Assembly: GCA_021307315.1 (NCBI GenBank)
Contig: JAJSPD010000004.1
Location: forward strand, 1-64,000
Direction: 5' to 3'
Length of the DNA stretch: 64,000 nucleotides
From: Bisporella sp. PMI_857
Lineage: Eukaryota > Ascomycota > Leotiomycetes > Helotiales > Helotiaceae
Shown here piece by piece: positions 36,257-47,937 of this stretch. How positions within the stretch are numbered: the first letter of the stretch is position 1; the number at the start of each line of letters is the position of its first letter. A model generated the notes under the pieces. That model was not told the origin of the DNA. It did no database searches and was given only the letters and a program-made list of their open reading frames with translations. The translations under genes were made by a program, and so were the position numbers.

Positions 36257-36638
36257 CTTTTCAAATAAAAGCTTATTCAAACCTCAGCGATTGAATCGTG
36301 ATGAGCTAATCGTAGACTAGCACCTATGCCCATGTAACCTCTACCCAAATCAGTATTTTAGCGCTAGGATGGTGGTGTGTGTGGGAGGGAGCCTATGGTT
36401 GCATTTTTTTACTTCTCATTTTATCAACCAATCAAGATGTGGTGCAACCCAACATCTGACCTGCGTCAATTGAAAACATCTCCTGTCAAACCCTCAGCCG
36501 TACCATCGCTATATACGTCCGCACCCACACCCAACCAAACATTCAGGCACTACCTCATCAACGAAGTAGTGATTTGCAACTTATTCAAGCATCCTTTGTA
36601 CATCCCGGTAAAACTCCAATATCTTGGACATCCAAAGT

Positions 36639-37584
36639 ATGGACAAAGCGCACGTATTAGTTTTTGGGTGCTCAGATGCATCGATGAGACTCTATGGCTC
36701 CATTCATCGTTCTTTTCGCCAGTTTCACCGACAATACCAGTGGTTTAACAGCCGACGAAAAGGCAGTTAGGGCAAAGGAATTTCCAGTTACAATTGTTTC
36801 TACTGGGTCAGCTGTCAGAGATGAAGAAAACATCGTGGATATCGTTGAGGCCACGCCCTCGGCCCTTCAAAATCAGATTGATGATCATGTGCAAAACGCA
36901 GATGTAAAAGCGGTCAAAATCGGTTAGCAAATATTGACCCCACACAAGGTGACAGATTGAAATCTAAGAAACGTTCTCATAGGAGTTCTATTTTCTGTTG
37001 AATCTGTCGGAATCGTATCCAAGGTCTTACAGCAATATACACAAGTCCCAGCAGTGATAGATGTTGAACCGATTTTCAAAACGGGGCCTGCACCGGAGCC
37101 TGAAGTAATCACAGCGCTTAGAAAGGACATACTGCCATCAATTACCATTCTGTCCGCTACAGTTCCCGAAGCCACAGCCCTGCTAGATGAGGCTGGCATC
37201 ACGGCCAATTATCCAAAGAGCATAGAGGACGTAGCAGAGATGGCCAAGTCGTTGCGTAGCCTGGGTCCTAGATATGTCCTCATTAAACGGGAGATCTTTG
37301 ACGGGATTGGTAAAAAAACCACGTTGCATTTCGTCCTGTGCGGAGATGGAGAGCCGCTCATTGTAACTTCTACGTTTGAGAATCCAAAAGGTGTAACCGG
37401 AGCAAGTTATTCCATTCCTCGTAAGTCCAGAGCGGGATGCTCAATTTGTGGGAGAATGGAAACTGATTAGATCATAGCGGTGATTGCAGCAAATTTGGCT
37501 AATGGCCAAAACGTTTCGCAAGCAACATCTGCGGCTTTTAAGTTTGTTGAAGAACTAATTAGGGGAGATTTTTATTTTGATTGA
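36639..37584 (+). CDS. HMP-phosphate kinase-like (ThiD/ribokinase fold)
   Basis: Exons 36639-36667, 36741-36922, 36983-37420 and 37478-37584 join to 251 aa. GLTADEKAVRAK, DEENIVDIVEATP, VKIGVLFSVESVG, VPAVIDVEPIFKTG, PEATALLDEAGI and RYVLIKREIF follow the order of hydroxymethylpyrimidine (phosphate) kinase, the ThiD/Thi20 family of thiamine synthesis. The usual N-terminal GSDxSGGAG loop is missing. The tiny first exon (MDKAHVLVFG) is followed directly by GLTADE if the 73-bp intron is right; the unspliced frame reads GCSDAS then loses the frame. An ATG at 36694 is an alternative start. A damaged gene with poor substrate binding is therefore possible. The third intron acceptor (37477) was chosen to keep VIAANLANG in frame. 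Confidence 0.6.
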
Positions 37585-37745
37585 TTGAAGGGTAGTCAAG
37601 AGGTGTAAATAAATTGCTAAAACTTGCAAAATTTACCTACTTCGTATTCAATAATACTACCACAAAATACCTTTATAATTAGCATTGTCATTAAACTGAA
37701 AACCAGGTGACTAGATGGCTAAGCTAACAAACAATCATGGAGGGT

Positions 37746-38003
37746 CCTTAAGGCAGCATTAAGCAGCATTTGAACAATCTTTTAATGTCCTCCATACGAG
37801 GCAACCTGCAGTGCGTTGTCATAATGTCCGCCTTGATCATTGACGTTAGCACCGACAGCAAGCAGCACTTGCACAGTCTTCGGATGTCCTTCAAGTGAAG
37901 CAGCTTGTAATGCGCTGCCATACAATCCGCCTTGAGCATTCACGTTAGCACCGGAAGCAAGCAGCATTTGCACAATTTCTTGTATATGCCCTCCGACTAG
38001 CAT
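37746..38003 (-). pseudogene. Ankyrin-repeat fragment
   Basis: Two and a half ankyrin repeats: IQEIVQMLLASGANVNAQGG, YGSALQAASLEGHPKTVQVL and HYDNALQVASYGGH. The frame stops at TAA 37782-37784 where GHE is expected, and KIVQMLLNAA continues in the same frame. The near-identical 33-residue repeats are of the type at the C-terminus of fungal ankyrin NLRs. No upstream NACHT or other domain lies within 1 kb, so only a fragment remains. Confidence 0.75.
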
Positions 38004-39381
38004 TTCCCGTGCTCTGATGGTAATAAAAAGTAACTAAAAAAGGGCTTACCTAACCTGGAGTCAGAGGTTTCATATGAATTTTACTCTGTGATGAGGATCA
38101 TGGTTATTGAAAGAGTTAGTTCAAGTTACTTTAATAATATGCAACTATTGTTATTTGAAGCAATCTACAACGACACTAGAATATTACGTACATAGTCGTG
38201 GTATATAAGAGTACGTATTGATGGATAATAGTCATATTCTAAGAGGTTTGGTATGAAGTATACAAAAGAATAAGAGAGAAAAGTATATGTCTAGAAATGA
38301 TCCTTTAGATATGCCTTTGCGAATCTCTTCCGAATGCATCCCGTAAAACCAGTCATTTCTCATACGAATTCAAAGTTATGGCGACGTCCGAAAAGTCTCA
38401 GAATTAGGTTCGACTCGAGAGTGGAATCCACTTCGTGTGGCAAGGTGCCTCCAAAATACAGATGATCATTACACCACTAACATATGATGAGAAAAGAAAT
38501 TAAACTACGGTTACGCTATATATAGACTTTTTATATACAACAGAACATCCTTTCGCGGAACAAATAAGCTCAAGCTGATCGTATTGGTAGGATCCCCCAC
38601 GCTGACTGCTCCAATCTACGTAATTAGTTCCCCGCAAAGTCTTAAAATATATCATGCTGGTTATAACACCGAGCTTCCTACTAGCATTTTTATTTTACTT
38701 AACAATCCCGACAGGTTTAAGGATAGGATTCAATAGTGACTCCGTGCTCAAAGGTGTTTAGAATATTATAGCGGGTCAAGGAAGAAATGGAGCTTACATT
38801 GTGGTGGGACAGTGCCAAGAACCTGCTGGATCTGGAGGTGTTGACACAGAACCTTGTTCAAATTAACTGTCTAGAACACCAGAACGTAACGGTACCCAAC
38901 CGTCAGGTATCGTCATTAGTGGAAGACGGTATCTCAACCACTCCTATAACGCGCGGGAGAATCCTAATATCCTCTTCTTTGATCTAGTTTGCACCTATGA
39001 TCTTGGCTCGGTCCCCAGTCTAGGCTTGAATCACCTCACATCAGTAACATTGGACGAAAGCTTGACTCGCTTAATAAAGGGGATCGCAAAATTATAACAT
39101 TGCGCTTCCCATTGTACAAAGCTCGCTTTCAAAACCTTGGTTATTGGTAAATCATCATTTAAAGTATCACCATTGTTATCTTGTTTCCCCAATGGTAAAA
39201 TAGTTTCTAGCTTTGTACTTTGAAAATCGGGATCATACTAGCGAAATAGAATTATTAAGTACGAGCCATTTATGTAGAGGCCGAAGTTTCAGGTAAGCTC
39301 CAATTTTTTTTTAATTTTGCTATCAATTTCTGCTAATTTTCGACTTTTTCGCAGCATTTATGTCTTCTTTTCGCTAAAATC
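38004..39381. other. 1.4-kb intergenic region, no gene seen
   Basis: AT-rich in parts. The frame at 38787-38987 has no motif. It may contain unrecognised relic sequence from the ankyrin gene. Confidence 0.45.
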
Positions 39382-40598
39382 TCACTGACCAACTTCCTCC
39401 TTTTTATTCACATCCTCCTCGTCCCTTTTTGAGACTCCTTTAAAGTAACCAAACTTCCCCTCTCCCCTTATTGCAGGCTCAAACTTTGGTTTCCGGTCCC
39501 CCTTCGGTGTAGTTTTCACAAAAACCCGGTTTACAGGGTCCTTCGGGCCCTTATTGTCCTTTTTGCACTTTTCTTCTTTTTCTTCGATGTGCATGTCGCC
39601 GCTTTTCCATCGTGCCAGTGCTCTGCAGTAATCCCTTAATAAGGAAGAAATGTTAGAGATTGGTGTAGATATGAGAAAGACACACATAAAACAAGAGAGC
39701 ACAGATAGAATGCGCAGGGAATGGAAACGGTTGAGACTACTTACGCATTGGATCGAAACGAGACGTCGAACCATTCCCCGTTTCGAAGAGGGGATATCGT
39801 ACCGTCATGTAAAGTAGCCTTTGTATATGCAGAGTTAAGTGCTGTTCCTTGTCCTATATTATTTCTTTAGTATAGATATCCTTTCCTTTCTGTGGATAAT
39901 ATTTAGGAAAGAAACTTACGAGTCTGACCACGGCTCATAACTCCCGCAAGAAGTGCTTGATGCCGATAATCGATTGGATCGCCGTCCCCACTACCCACCA
40001 GCCCACTACCACCTTGCGCAGATGAAGCTGGTGGCCACTCCTCCGGACTCTGGTATTGCGGCCCGAACCGCGTTACCCCATAGCCATCAAGCCGCACTTG
40101 TACGCCAGTAAAAGGGTGGATGCCGAAGCCAGATTCTGTTCTGTGGACTCCTTGGATAGAATCCTCTTGGTTATACTTCCTATATATTTAAAAGATATGG
40201 TTAATATGTATATGTAGAGATATATGCGTGTATTGGTTTAGGTTGAACTGGGATACATACATAAGCGTGGAACGTTCTAAACACAAATGTATATAGCAAT
40301 CTATGTTACATATATCTTCCAAGTTACCATTTTCATCGAAACGGATGCAATCAACTAGTACGTTCTTAATCACTGCGCCTGCTGGTGGAGAAGGAACAGT
40401 CCCCGTTCTTTTAACGAGAGATCCATTTGGGGTTTCTTCAGATGTTCGAGTTGGGAGTTCAGTTGTCGATTGAGGGGATAGCTTTAAATCCGGATCTGCG
40501 ATAGGTGCGGGGGCAGGATGCTGTGGTGGAATCGGGGAAGAAAATGTAGTATAAGGGAGGATGTAGAGAAGAATGAGGATCGTAAGAAAGTTTTCCAT
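39382..40598 (-). CDS. Secreted protein of unknown function, six Cys
   Basis: Four exons (40598-40261, 40179-39920, 39853-39745, 39634-39382) join in frame to 319 aa; introns are 81, 66 and 110 bp. ATG 40598 was chosen because it opens a clean signal peptide (MENFLTILILLYILPYTTFSS). Residues 20-65 are Pro/Thr-rich and end in a possible Kex2 site (LVKR). Cys lie in VDCIRF, DICNIDC and IHLC, then two more in the last exon. GFGIHPFTGVQVRLDGYGV and HQALLAGVMSRGQ form the most ordered-looking region. The tail is Lys/Glu-rich. No known domain was recognised. It may be an effector-like protein, but expression data would be needed. Confidence 0.65.
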
Positions 40599-41632
40599 TT
40601 TGATCTTTATATGGGGATGTAATAGTAAATCCGAAGACGGTAAAGAAGAACATGAAGTACAATATAGTTTGAGTCCTGGAAGGAAAGCTATGCTTTTTCT
40701 ATTGGGATAACCGCTCGAAATCTTATTCTTAGGGGGCCTCGGGACACCCTCGTGACAAGCAACCAGGCGGATGCTAGCCACCGAAATCCTTCTCACCTAA
40801 ATAAATCAGTATCATTCGAGAGTCTTTCTGACAAGAAACGAGGACATATAATCCGCGCCTCTTCCTTAACTGGGCTGGAAAAGCGGTTTTAGAATATGGA
40901 GGACACACAATAGGTTGCAGAAAGATACCAAGCCTTGCCCCAAAGTCAGCCTTGCAGATTACAAGTTATGCAGGAGGCTTGAGTAGATCCATTTGATTGA
41001 GGGGCGAATAGCGTTATGAACTTGATCCTTGATCCTCTTTCACATAACTAGAGTAAGGGTATTTGCATGAAGGCGAAGCTTAAGTCAATTAAAGAGAGAA
41101 AAAGAGCAAGCCTCAATACCTAAATCACGCGGATAGCATGGGTCGTTTTCAGGGGTAACATCCTTTTGCTGCCTACCACAACACAGCCCCACACACCCCC
41201 ATCAAATAGGATTTGTGGGGCGATAACCAGGATATCACGTAACTACCTCTTCACTTGGTAATGCTTTTCTATGCTGAATGTTTGTGTTCAATGTGCTCCT
41301 GTGGCTTTCAGCCTTAATCATCCTTCAATCCTCCAAAGGTAGGATGCTTTGAAACTACAGTGAAGTTTCAGGATGCTATTATCCTCGATTATCAGATGAC
41401 AAAATCCTATCATCTTGTTCATGAGGCTTTTCCCGTGACCATTCAGAACCTGCCTAAGTATTGCTTAACTATTATATAGAAGTTTCAAATCCACCTTTCT
41501 TCAGAAAATTGTTATACTCCTACACCACGCCTATTTGATATCACAGCCTCATTGATATTAAGAGATTTGTTCTATCACACTCAACCTATTACACATTGTT
41601 TTTGAGTCGGGCTGACTCCACATCCGCACGTC
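40599..41632. other. Divergent intergenic region between two secreted-protein genes
   Basis: About 1 kb separates the starts of the genes at 40598 (minus) and 41633 (plus). Shared regulation is possible but no motif was identified. Confidence 0.5.
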
Positions 41633-42472
41633 ATGTATTTCTCCTTAGCATTCATAGCAAGTCTTCTAGCCACAACTGCCTTTGCATCACCCCTCCACAA
41701 ACCGAAACCCCCTCCAAAATTCGTTTCCGACTTAACAAAAGATGGGAATTATGGATCCTCTGCTAAACGTGCTCTCCCTGCTAAACTTATTGCGGGCCTG
41801 AAGAAAGACAAAAATACCGGCTCTCTTACTAAGCGCTCTGGCGCCAAATTCATCCGTGGCCTTGAGAACCTCCCCGATTACGTTAAGCGCGACTTACAAG
41901 CGATGATAAGTAGTTCTAAGGCCGAGTCCAGCAATGAATTGGCCAAAAGAGGTGATGGCTCAAGATATAATTGTGGGAAAAAACCCTGGGTTCCAGTCAA
42001 AAATTGGAAAGATGGGTATACGCTCTTCTGTGGTGGTCACACGGGTCCTGGAAATGCTCTCAAGAAAGGAAGCGAGGAAAACAGCGATGATTTCATCGAG
42101 AATGGGACGGGCTGGGTAAGTATGGTCTACAATACAAAGTTGACAAACCAGGATGATGGTCAGTATAAAAAAGGGTATGCCGGACCACCTGGTCATATAT
42201 ATTGTATGATATCCCCCACCTTTCAATCGCACTTGCCTTTTAGCAGCGTGTAACTGACGAGAGTGATCCGGATAGATTTCATGCATAACTCTAAAATGAG
42301 CCCCACTGGTTTTCTGGAGTATGACGATTGTTTGAGGTATGAGCAAAAACAGGCTAATACAGACTCAAATTGTTATGGCGATGATCATAAAGATACCAAA
42401 GGAGGCGCTTGGAATGCACCTAACTTTGGGCTGGTTGGCGGGTTGGTATATGAAGGACATGTGCAAGAATAA
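41633..42472 (+). CDS. Secreted precursor with serial Kex2 sites
   Basis: Two exons (41633-42203, 42276-42472) give 255 aa. The signal peptide (MYFSLAFIASLLATTAFA) is followed by four segments each ending in KR: at residues 45-46 (SSAKR), 67-68 (SLTKR), 85-86 (DYVKR) and 105-106 (ELAKR). The first three segments share a K(F/L)(V/I)xxL core, so they look like diverged repeats. The remaining 149 residues (from GDGSRYNCGKKPW) carry about four Cys and many Gly/Asn/Tyr residues. The layout matches kexin-processed (KEP) proteins, where Golgi Kex2 would release peptides. Whether the peptides or the C-terminal domain is the product is unknown. No family was recognised for the C-terminal part. Confidence 0.75.
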
Positions 42473-42957
42473 GATATTTAACAGGGGCCGTAAATTGTCG
42501 TCAAGACATTTTCAAGGTGTTTAGGTGTTTAGGTGTTTAAAAGTTTTTTCTTCTTTTTCTCTTTGCAATAAATAAAACTGAGCTACATTTTCCTTATCAT
42601 TTCCTAACTATCATCGATTTCCACTCTGATCAAAAAGTAATGCTTAGGCCCGTGTCACGGTTAATTAAATTATGGCTGCGTTTATAAATTATTTTTGATA
42701 ATTTATCACGAGTTACTCTGAGGCTGTGTGTGCAGCCTTGATACAAGCAACATACAACATAGCCAGAATGCCAAGGCGCTGTCTAAAAATAACCCACATA
42801 ACATATGACACTCACATATCATTCATATTCATTCTATGTCCTTCTTGAGATACGCAGCCTGTCAACTCTATTTCGCCTGATCAACTTTTAACAATCCTAA
42901 ATAGCCTATTCAAGAAAATCATCATTCCAGAAAAGCCACACCTAACTTCACGCCGCT

Positions 42958-43559
42958 ATGTCTAAAACTCTACTCTTCTGCACGGCTAATGTGCCAGGCA
43001 AGGTAGGATGTAATATATTATTTTATCGCGCTAGAACTGACAGTTTATAAAACAGGTTATTGATGAGCTCTTAGAGGCAGCCACAAATCCCACCGTAGAC
43101 TGTGGCGATTTTCGCTGGTCGCTCGTCCGCACCCGTGACCAGGCACCACTCGATGACCCTACAACCGCCCCTGTCGGAGACTTCGAGACCAGTTTCCTCA
43201 ACGCGTCGATCGATGAAATCGGGGTTTATTTCAATACTCGTTACACGCGCGAGTTTCCCGATTATCCGGCAGACTGGTCTTCCAAAAGCTTTGCAGTCTT
43301 GGATGAGCGAAGCATAGAGGATAAAACTCTGCTTATTGTAAGATGGTGGCAACAAGATCAGTCATTGGAGGAGCTACAAGAGATAAGAGATGAGTGGTTA
43401 ATTGGAAGATATAAACCCACAGGTTGGCAGTCCTTAAGGGTAACATTTGAGGATTCACCTCAAGTAGGCTCCTCTATCGAACTGTCACCCAGTGCGTATT
43501 TGGTAGATTTGCAGGGTCCGGAGAATTTTACCGATGATGGCGTGTTGATTATGCCATGA
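42958..43559 (+). CDS. Conserved-looking hypothetical protein
   Basis: Two exons (42958-43002, 43056-43559) encode 182 aa. Exon 1 ends ANVPGK; exon 2 begins VIDELLEAAT. There is no signal peptide or membrane helix. The protein is acidic, with RWSLVRTRDQAPLDD, YTREFPDYPADW and LLIVRWWQQDQSLEELQEI. Good splice sites and one clean long frame support a real gene. No domain was recognised. It lies between two secreted-protein loci. Confidence 0.6.
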
Positions 43560-44002
43560 GTTTTATATAACATGTATTTCTTTTTTGGAGCTAGGAAAAT
43601 ATATCTGCTGGAATTTGCTCCATTGATGCATGCTCACCTTTATCATCCTTACGCTCAAGTTGCTTCTAGAACCATAATATAAGTCTGTAAAAGCCCCTCA
43701 CTATATGTAGGAACATTTGATAGAGGCGCCTATATACATAAAGTGGTGCTTACGCATTAACTGATATATGCTATTTTAATTGTATACTTTGCTATACTCT
43801 ATTTCAACATCGAGTAAACTGTGAAATGAGGCCCCATGAGGTGGCCTTTAATAAACTTGAGCTCACCCATGAAGCCTTAATCTCACTCTAGGGAAACGAA
43901 ACATAATATAAAAGCCAAACCGCCCGCCTCAACATTTCATTTACTTCCTGTCTAACACTGCCGCCTCTTCTCCTCGTCATCAAATTCCTTCTGCTATCTA
44001 TA

Positions 44003-44565
44003 ATGCGGTTCTCCACCCTACTTACAGTAGCTGCTCGTCTCTTAAACGGGAGGTTTAGCGGCCTCTGCTACTATCGCCGAAGCCGAGCTGCTTGATGGTG
44101 ATTATACTTGGGGGCTTAACGACAATGGGACTGCGACCGTTCTCGACATCACTTCTGGACAAACTTACTTAGCCGAAGATCCACCAGTCGAGGCGCGGGT
44201 CGAAATTCCACGCAGGAATATTGCTAAGCGAGACGTGGCTTGCTAGAATAAACCCATGGACGTGGTTTACGTGGACGTTGCTGCCGAGAGGGTCAAGGAA
44301 TTAATCAAGAGATCCGATCTAGACGTTCAAATAAAGCCACAACATCGTACGGGGACCGCAAAAATCTATTATTACCTCAATATTGGAAATTATGACTTTC
44401 TTTACGCTGATCTTCTCAATTTAGTCGATTTTAACTACGCAATGTCCCGGATGGACGGGGTTTGCCAGCATTATACGGAAATTTACTTCCAATGGAAAGG
44501 CAGTATTGAGCTTGTTGGCAAGATGAATTCTATAGTATCAATGAACTTGCTTTGCTTGGGTTAAT
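44003..44565 (+). pseudogene. Small secreted protein, inactivated
   Basis: ATG 44003 opens a likely signal peptide (MRFSTLLTVAA), then the frame runs to a stop at about 44093. The adjacent frame carries an Ala-rich continuation and an acidic stretch (AELLDGDYTWGLNDNG), a possible Kex2 site (IAKR), then stops at TAG 44244-44246. The same frame continues 102 codons from 44256 to 44564 (MDVVYVDVAAERVKEL; MDGVCQHYTEIYFQW). One frameshift and one or two nonsense codons thus break a protein of about 180 aa. No domain recognised. Confidence 0.5.
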
Positions 44566-45260
44566 TTAAAGGGAACTAAGAATTTCGAGATTGTTTTTAA
44601 AGGATTAGTAGTGGGTGTAAACTTAGGGAAGCACTACATCTGACTAAAAATATTCCGTCTTAGTTTCCATTTATCAAATTACGTCACCATGGGCACAGAA
44701 CATGTACCCTTAAGCCGCGTGAGAAAAGCTATCGTGAACATATGCGCAGATCATAATTACTGCTCCTAACCTAGTTAAGTTATATAAGCGAAAGCTGTAT
44801 AGAATCATGTAATGTGTTGGCGCTTGGGGTGGCGTTTTGGGGGTCGCTGATAACCCGTGTCCGTTTTCAGTACTCCAAAAGACTTGTTATAAGTACTACG
44901 ATGAGTGCCAGGCGAATTCAACTGAACTTTAGCTACATATATAATCATTTGTATTTCTGATAATCTGTAACAACGGAAGCAAAGCTTTTCTATAGGTGTG
45001 GTATAACTTTGCAACCGGGTCATAGTACAAATCGCCCAGAGCAAAGGCAAAAAAACAGGTATAGATCAAAGCTTATTACCTGTTACAGGGTGGAACGATA
45101 GGCACTGTTGGCAGCTGGCCAGTCAATTCTGACTGCCAGACCAAGGCCTATGTCCGTTGTACTTAGGAAACTTACCCACTGATCATAGCAGGGAAGATTA
45201 AATCTTCTAATTAACATAGTTGACATTCTATAGATGTTAATATGTTATAGAGAGGCTCAA

Positions 45261-45578
45261 TTAACACGACATTCCGACTCTCATCGCACTTGGTACGCCG
45301 CCGCCGATGCCGACCAGCAGCCCGATCCTTACGTTCGGAAAACTGCATACCATATCCCTTGCGACTGTAGCGGCACTAACGAGACCATACTGCCAATGCG
45401 GCAAAGCAGCAATGACCACATTATGCTTTCCAATGCGACCTAAGATATATGTGTTGTTGTCGTTGGTAGGCAGCTGGTCAGGGTCGTCGTGCTTCTCGTC
45501 GAGGAATGATGTGGCCGCAACAAGTTCCTTTCCAACTGCACAGATCCATCCGATTGTATAGATATTTCGCTCTAGCAT
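45261..45578 (-). pseudogene. Nucleoside-phosphorylase (PNP_UDP) domain fragment of an NLR
   Basis: [40 protein letters not shown] and [15 protein letters not shown] are the start of the PNP_UDP-type domain that heads many fungal NACHT/ankyrin or TPR proteins. Only about 100 residues remain. The frame then shifts near 45285 where an RLGDVV-type motif is expected, and stops at 45261. No NACHT follows downstream. This is a truncated non-self-recognition gene. Confidence 0.75.
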
Positions 45579-45619
45579 GCGCTATCAAGGTACCGTCATT
45601 GTGGCTCGAAGGTCGTAGC

Positions 45620-45904
45620 CATAAGGAGGGAGAATGCATACTTCTTTCTACGCACATAAACTATATGAAGAGTAAGATGCGGCCACAAGGATTGGCGAGA
45701 AATGAGTCGGCCCTGAAAGGCTTCAGCGAAACAAAGAATTCGGATGATAGTGAATTCGAGCATCAGTCGATTTACAATGTTCTTCTCATTGAATGGAAGG
45801 AGGGGCGACATTGCCATGTGGCAAATAGGGTTGGCATTACTCGGATCTTGAAGAAGTATTGGGAAGAGTTGGAAAGCAGATCGAAGCTCATTGTTTTAGG
45901 CTAG
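45620..45904 (+). pseudogene. Possible HET-protein C-terminal fragment
   Basis: An open frame ending at 45904 reads YNVLLIEWKEGRHCHVANRVG and EELESRSKLIVLG. A closing block of this type (NVLLIEW, RVG, final VLG) ends many fungal heterokaryon-incompatibility (HET) proteins. No HET domain precedes it: the upstream 350 bp is the opposite-strand PNP fragment. It is called a fragment with low certainty. Confidence 0.35.
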
Positions 45905-47937
45905 GATCCGATTCTATATCTCCATATTTTGATATGAAGATCTTTGTTTTTAGCAAGCCTAATTTCATATCTTTTGCCTAACTTCACATTTCATCACGCT
46001 TTCTCTATTCTATTCAGGCTCCCATGCCACCTACTCGCGAATCTCACAACAATTCTCATCATTCAAACAAAACGCCTGCTTCCTAACTGCTCTTGCACTC
46101 ACCCCCCACTTACTCTCCATCAGTCCCTCAACTATATTTCCTCACTTTACTTGAGAGAAATTCTCAAGCCTTATCTTCAAGTTATATTTTATCTCTCCAT
46201 GTAGGGATCATCCTCTCCCTACATGTTTACCCTTCAACTTTACTACCTCACTAACAATATACTCACCATCTAGTCTCTTTAGCTATGACTATTTTCTTTG
46301 ACATCCTTCAAAGAAACAACGCACCTGAGGCGAACGGCCCATCCTTTCCCCTTCCATCAGGGTTATGGTTTTCTTTCATACAATCATACAGTTCTGATTT
46401 CTGAGCTTGGTACAATAACGCGCCTCCAATTACCGCTTTAAGTTCAGTTTAGTTACAATTTCATTTTTGACTTCATGTTCTGATTCTCAGTTTCTCATTT
46501 TTAGCTAGACTATATCCAAAGCAGTTGATAAACAGGATTGATAATTTATAAATGGTATATAGATTTTATTTCCATTTTGTGGACTAGAGTAATTTGTAGT
46601 AAAAGAGATAGCCCAGTTAACCTCAGCCTATGGCCATATATGCCTATTAATGTACTATTTCTAACTTCTAAGTTGAGAACCTGCGAGTGGAATAAACTAC
46701 AACCAGTGATGGCTTATAGGGAAAGGTAGATTACCCTGTATGGGCGTATTGTCCAGGAAACCGTTTTTTAGTCTCTTTAGGATAGATTGCTGGGTAACTT
46801 CAAGGTGTCTACTCTCTGGATGTTTTTGTACATTGCCCGAATATCGAGGTCTCAACCCCCGGCGCAGTCACCTTGCTGCACTTGCTATTTTTGCTTTGTT
46901 TCGACGTGCCAGACTGGCCAACAGCAGCTGGTTATGGAGCCGCAGAACTTAGGTCGGCTGCAAAGAGGAAGAAGGAGCAAATCCCAACGGAGGATGCGGC
47001 CGAGAGCTTCATGGTGTATAGAAATAAAGTCGAGATTTCAAGACAGGAAAGTATAGGGCAAATGTGATTTTGAGTCCGGAGATACTGATGGTAATGGGTG
47101 GTTATATTCGAAGATGCCACTGGATTGCTGGATGAAGAATGGAAAATCACGATGGGTGATCAGGAGATTTTATATTCTGTCGTTTCAACTCAAATGCTTC
47201 TTCGAATGTTGTTATCAGCAATGTTGTTATCAGTAAAGGATCAGGTAAATTCCAATTCTAGCACTCTCGTCGCTTCTTTCTCTATGTGCTCCACCGCATT
47301 TGATACTTGGATCACTTCCATCTTCTTTTTTGCTCCATAAATACTCCAATTAGAGAATATACATTGTCCACAACTTAGTGCCCACACCACAGATTTGACA
47401 AGCCACCAACACATCCAGCGACAGCCTTTATCAGATGCGAGGGCGGGGCCAGGAGAATGGCTACTTCAATAAGAAAGGTGAGCGCGTTTATCATTCTCCA
47501 TTATTGCAGCGTTGCTCAGGTGCGTAAATCGCAATTTAGAACTAGCACAAAAAAGTTAGACGACCTTTGTCTCGCGATTGTACAACGCGTGATCAAGCGC
47601 CGTTTCAAAACCTTGGTGTATTCCGCCAATGATGAAGGCTTGGGGAATTCGTGGCCGTTGTCAATGGGTCTCATTAACTTCAGTCTCAAATCCAGAAGTG
47701 TAAGGAAATCTAACACCAGGCTAGTCATGTGACTGAATCACGCTGTAGTCAACAGTGACCGTTGGCAACGGCATGTGCTTGTCAAGTGGCGATGGTCTTT
47801 TCCGGCCACAGCCATGGAAATTTTGGTCTATTCTCTTCCTAGAGACAAAAGAGCAGGTTATATGAAATAAAAAAAGCCGATGCCTCTGGGACGCTGCGAG
47901 TGGCCATCAGCCTATTTATTTAATGAATTTACTGTTG
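45905..47937. other. 2-kb intergenic region, no gene seen
   Basis: Pyrimidine-rich and AT-rich DNA. Frames at 46740-47067 and 47457-47732 lack motifs and splice support. May hold degraded sequence. Confidence 0.45.

Noticed and set aside
45100..45170. Short inverted repeat around ggccagtcaattctgactgcc
   Set aside because: Too short and lacking flanking duplication to call a mobile element or terminator.
46740..47340. Group of plus-strand frames
   Set aside because: Cys/Arg-rich but not matching any domain; frames do not join at GT-AG sites.
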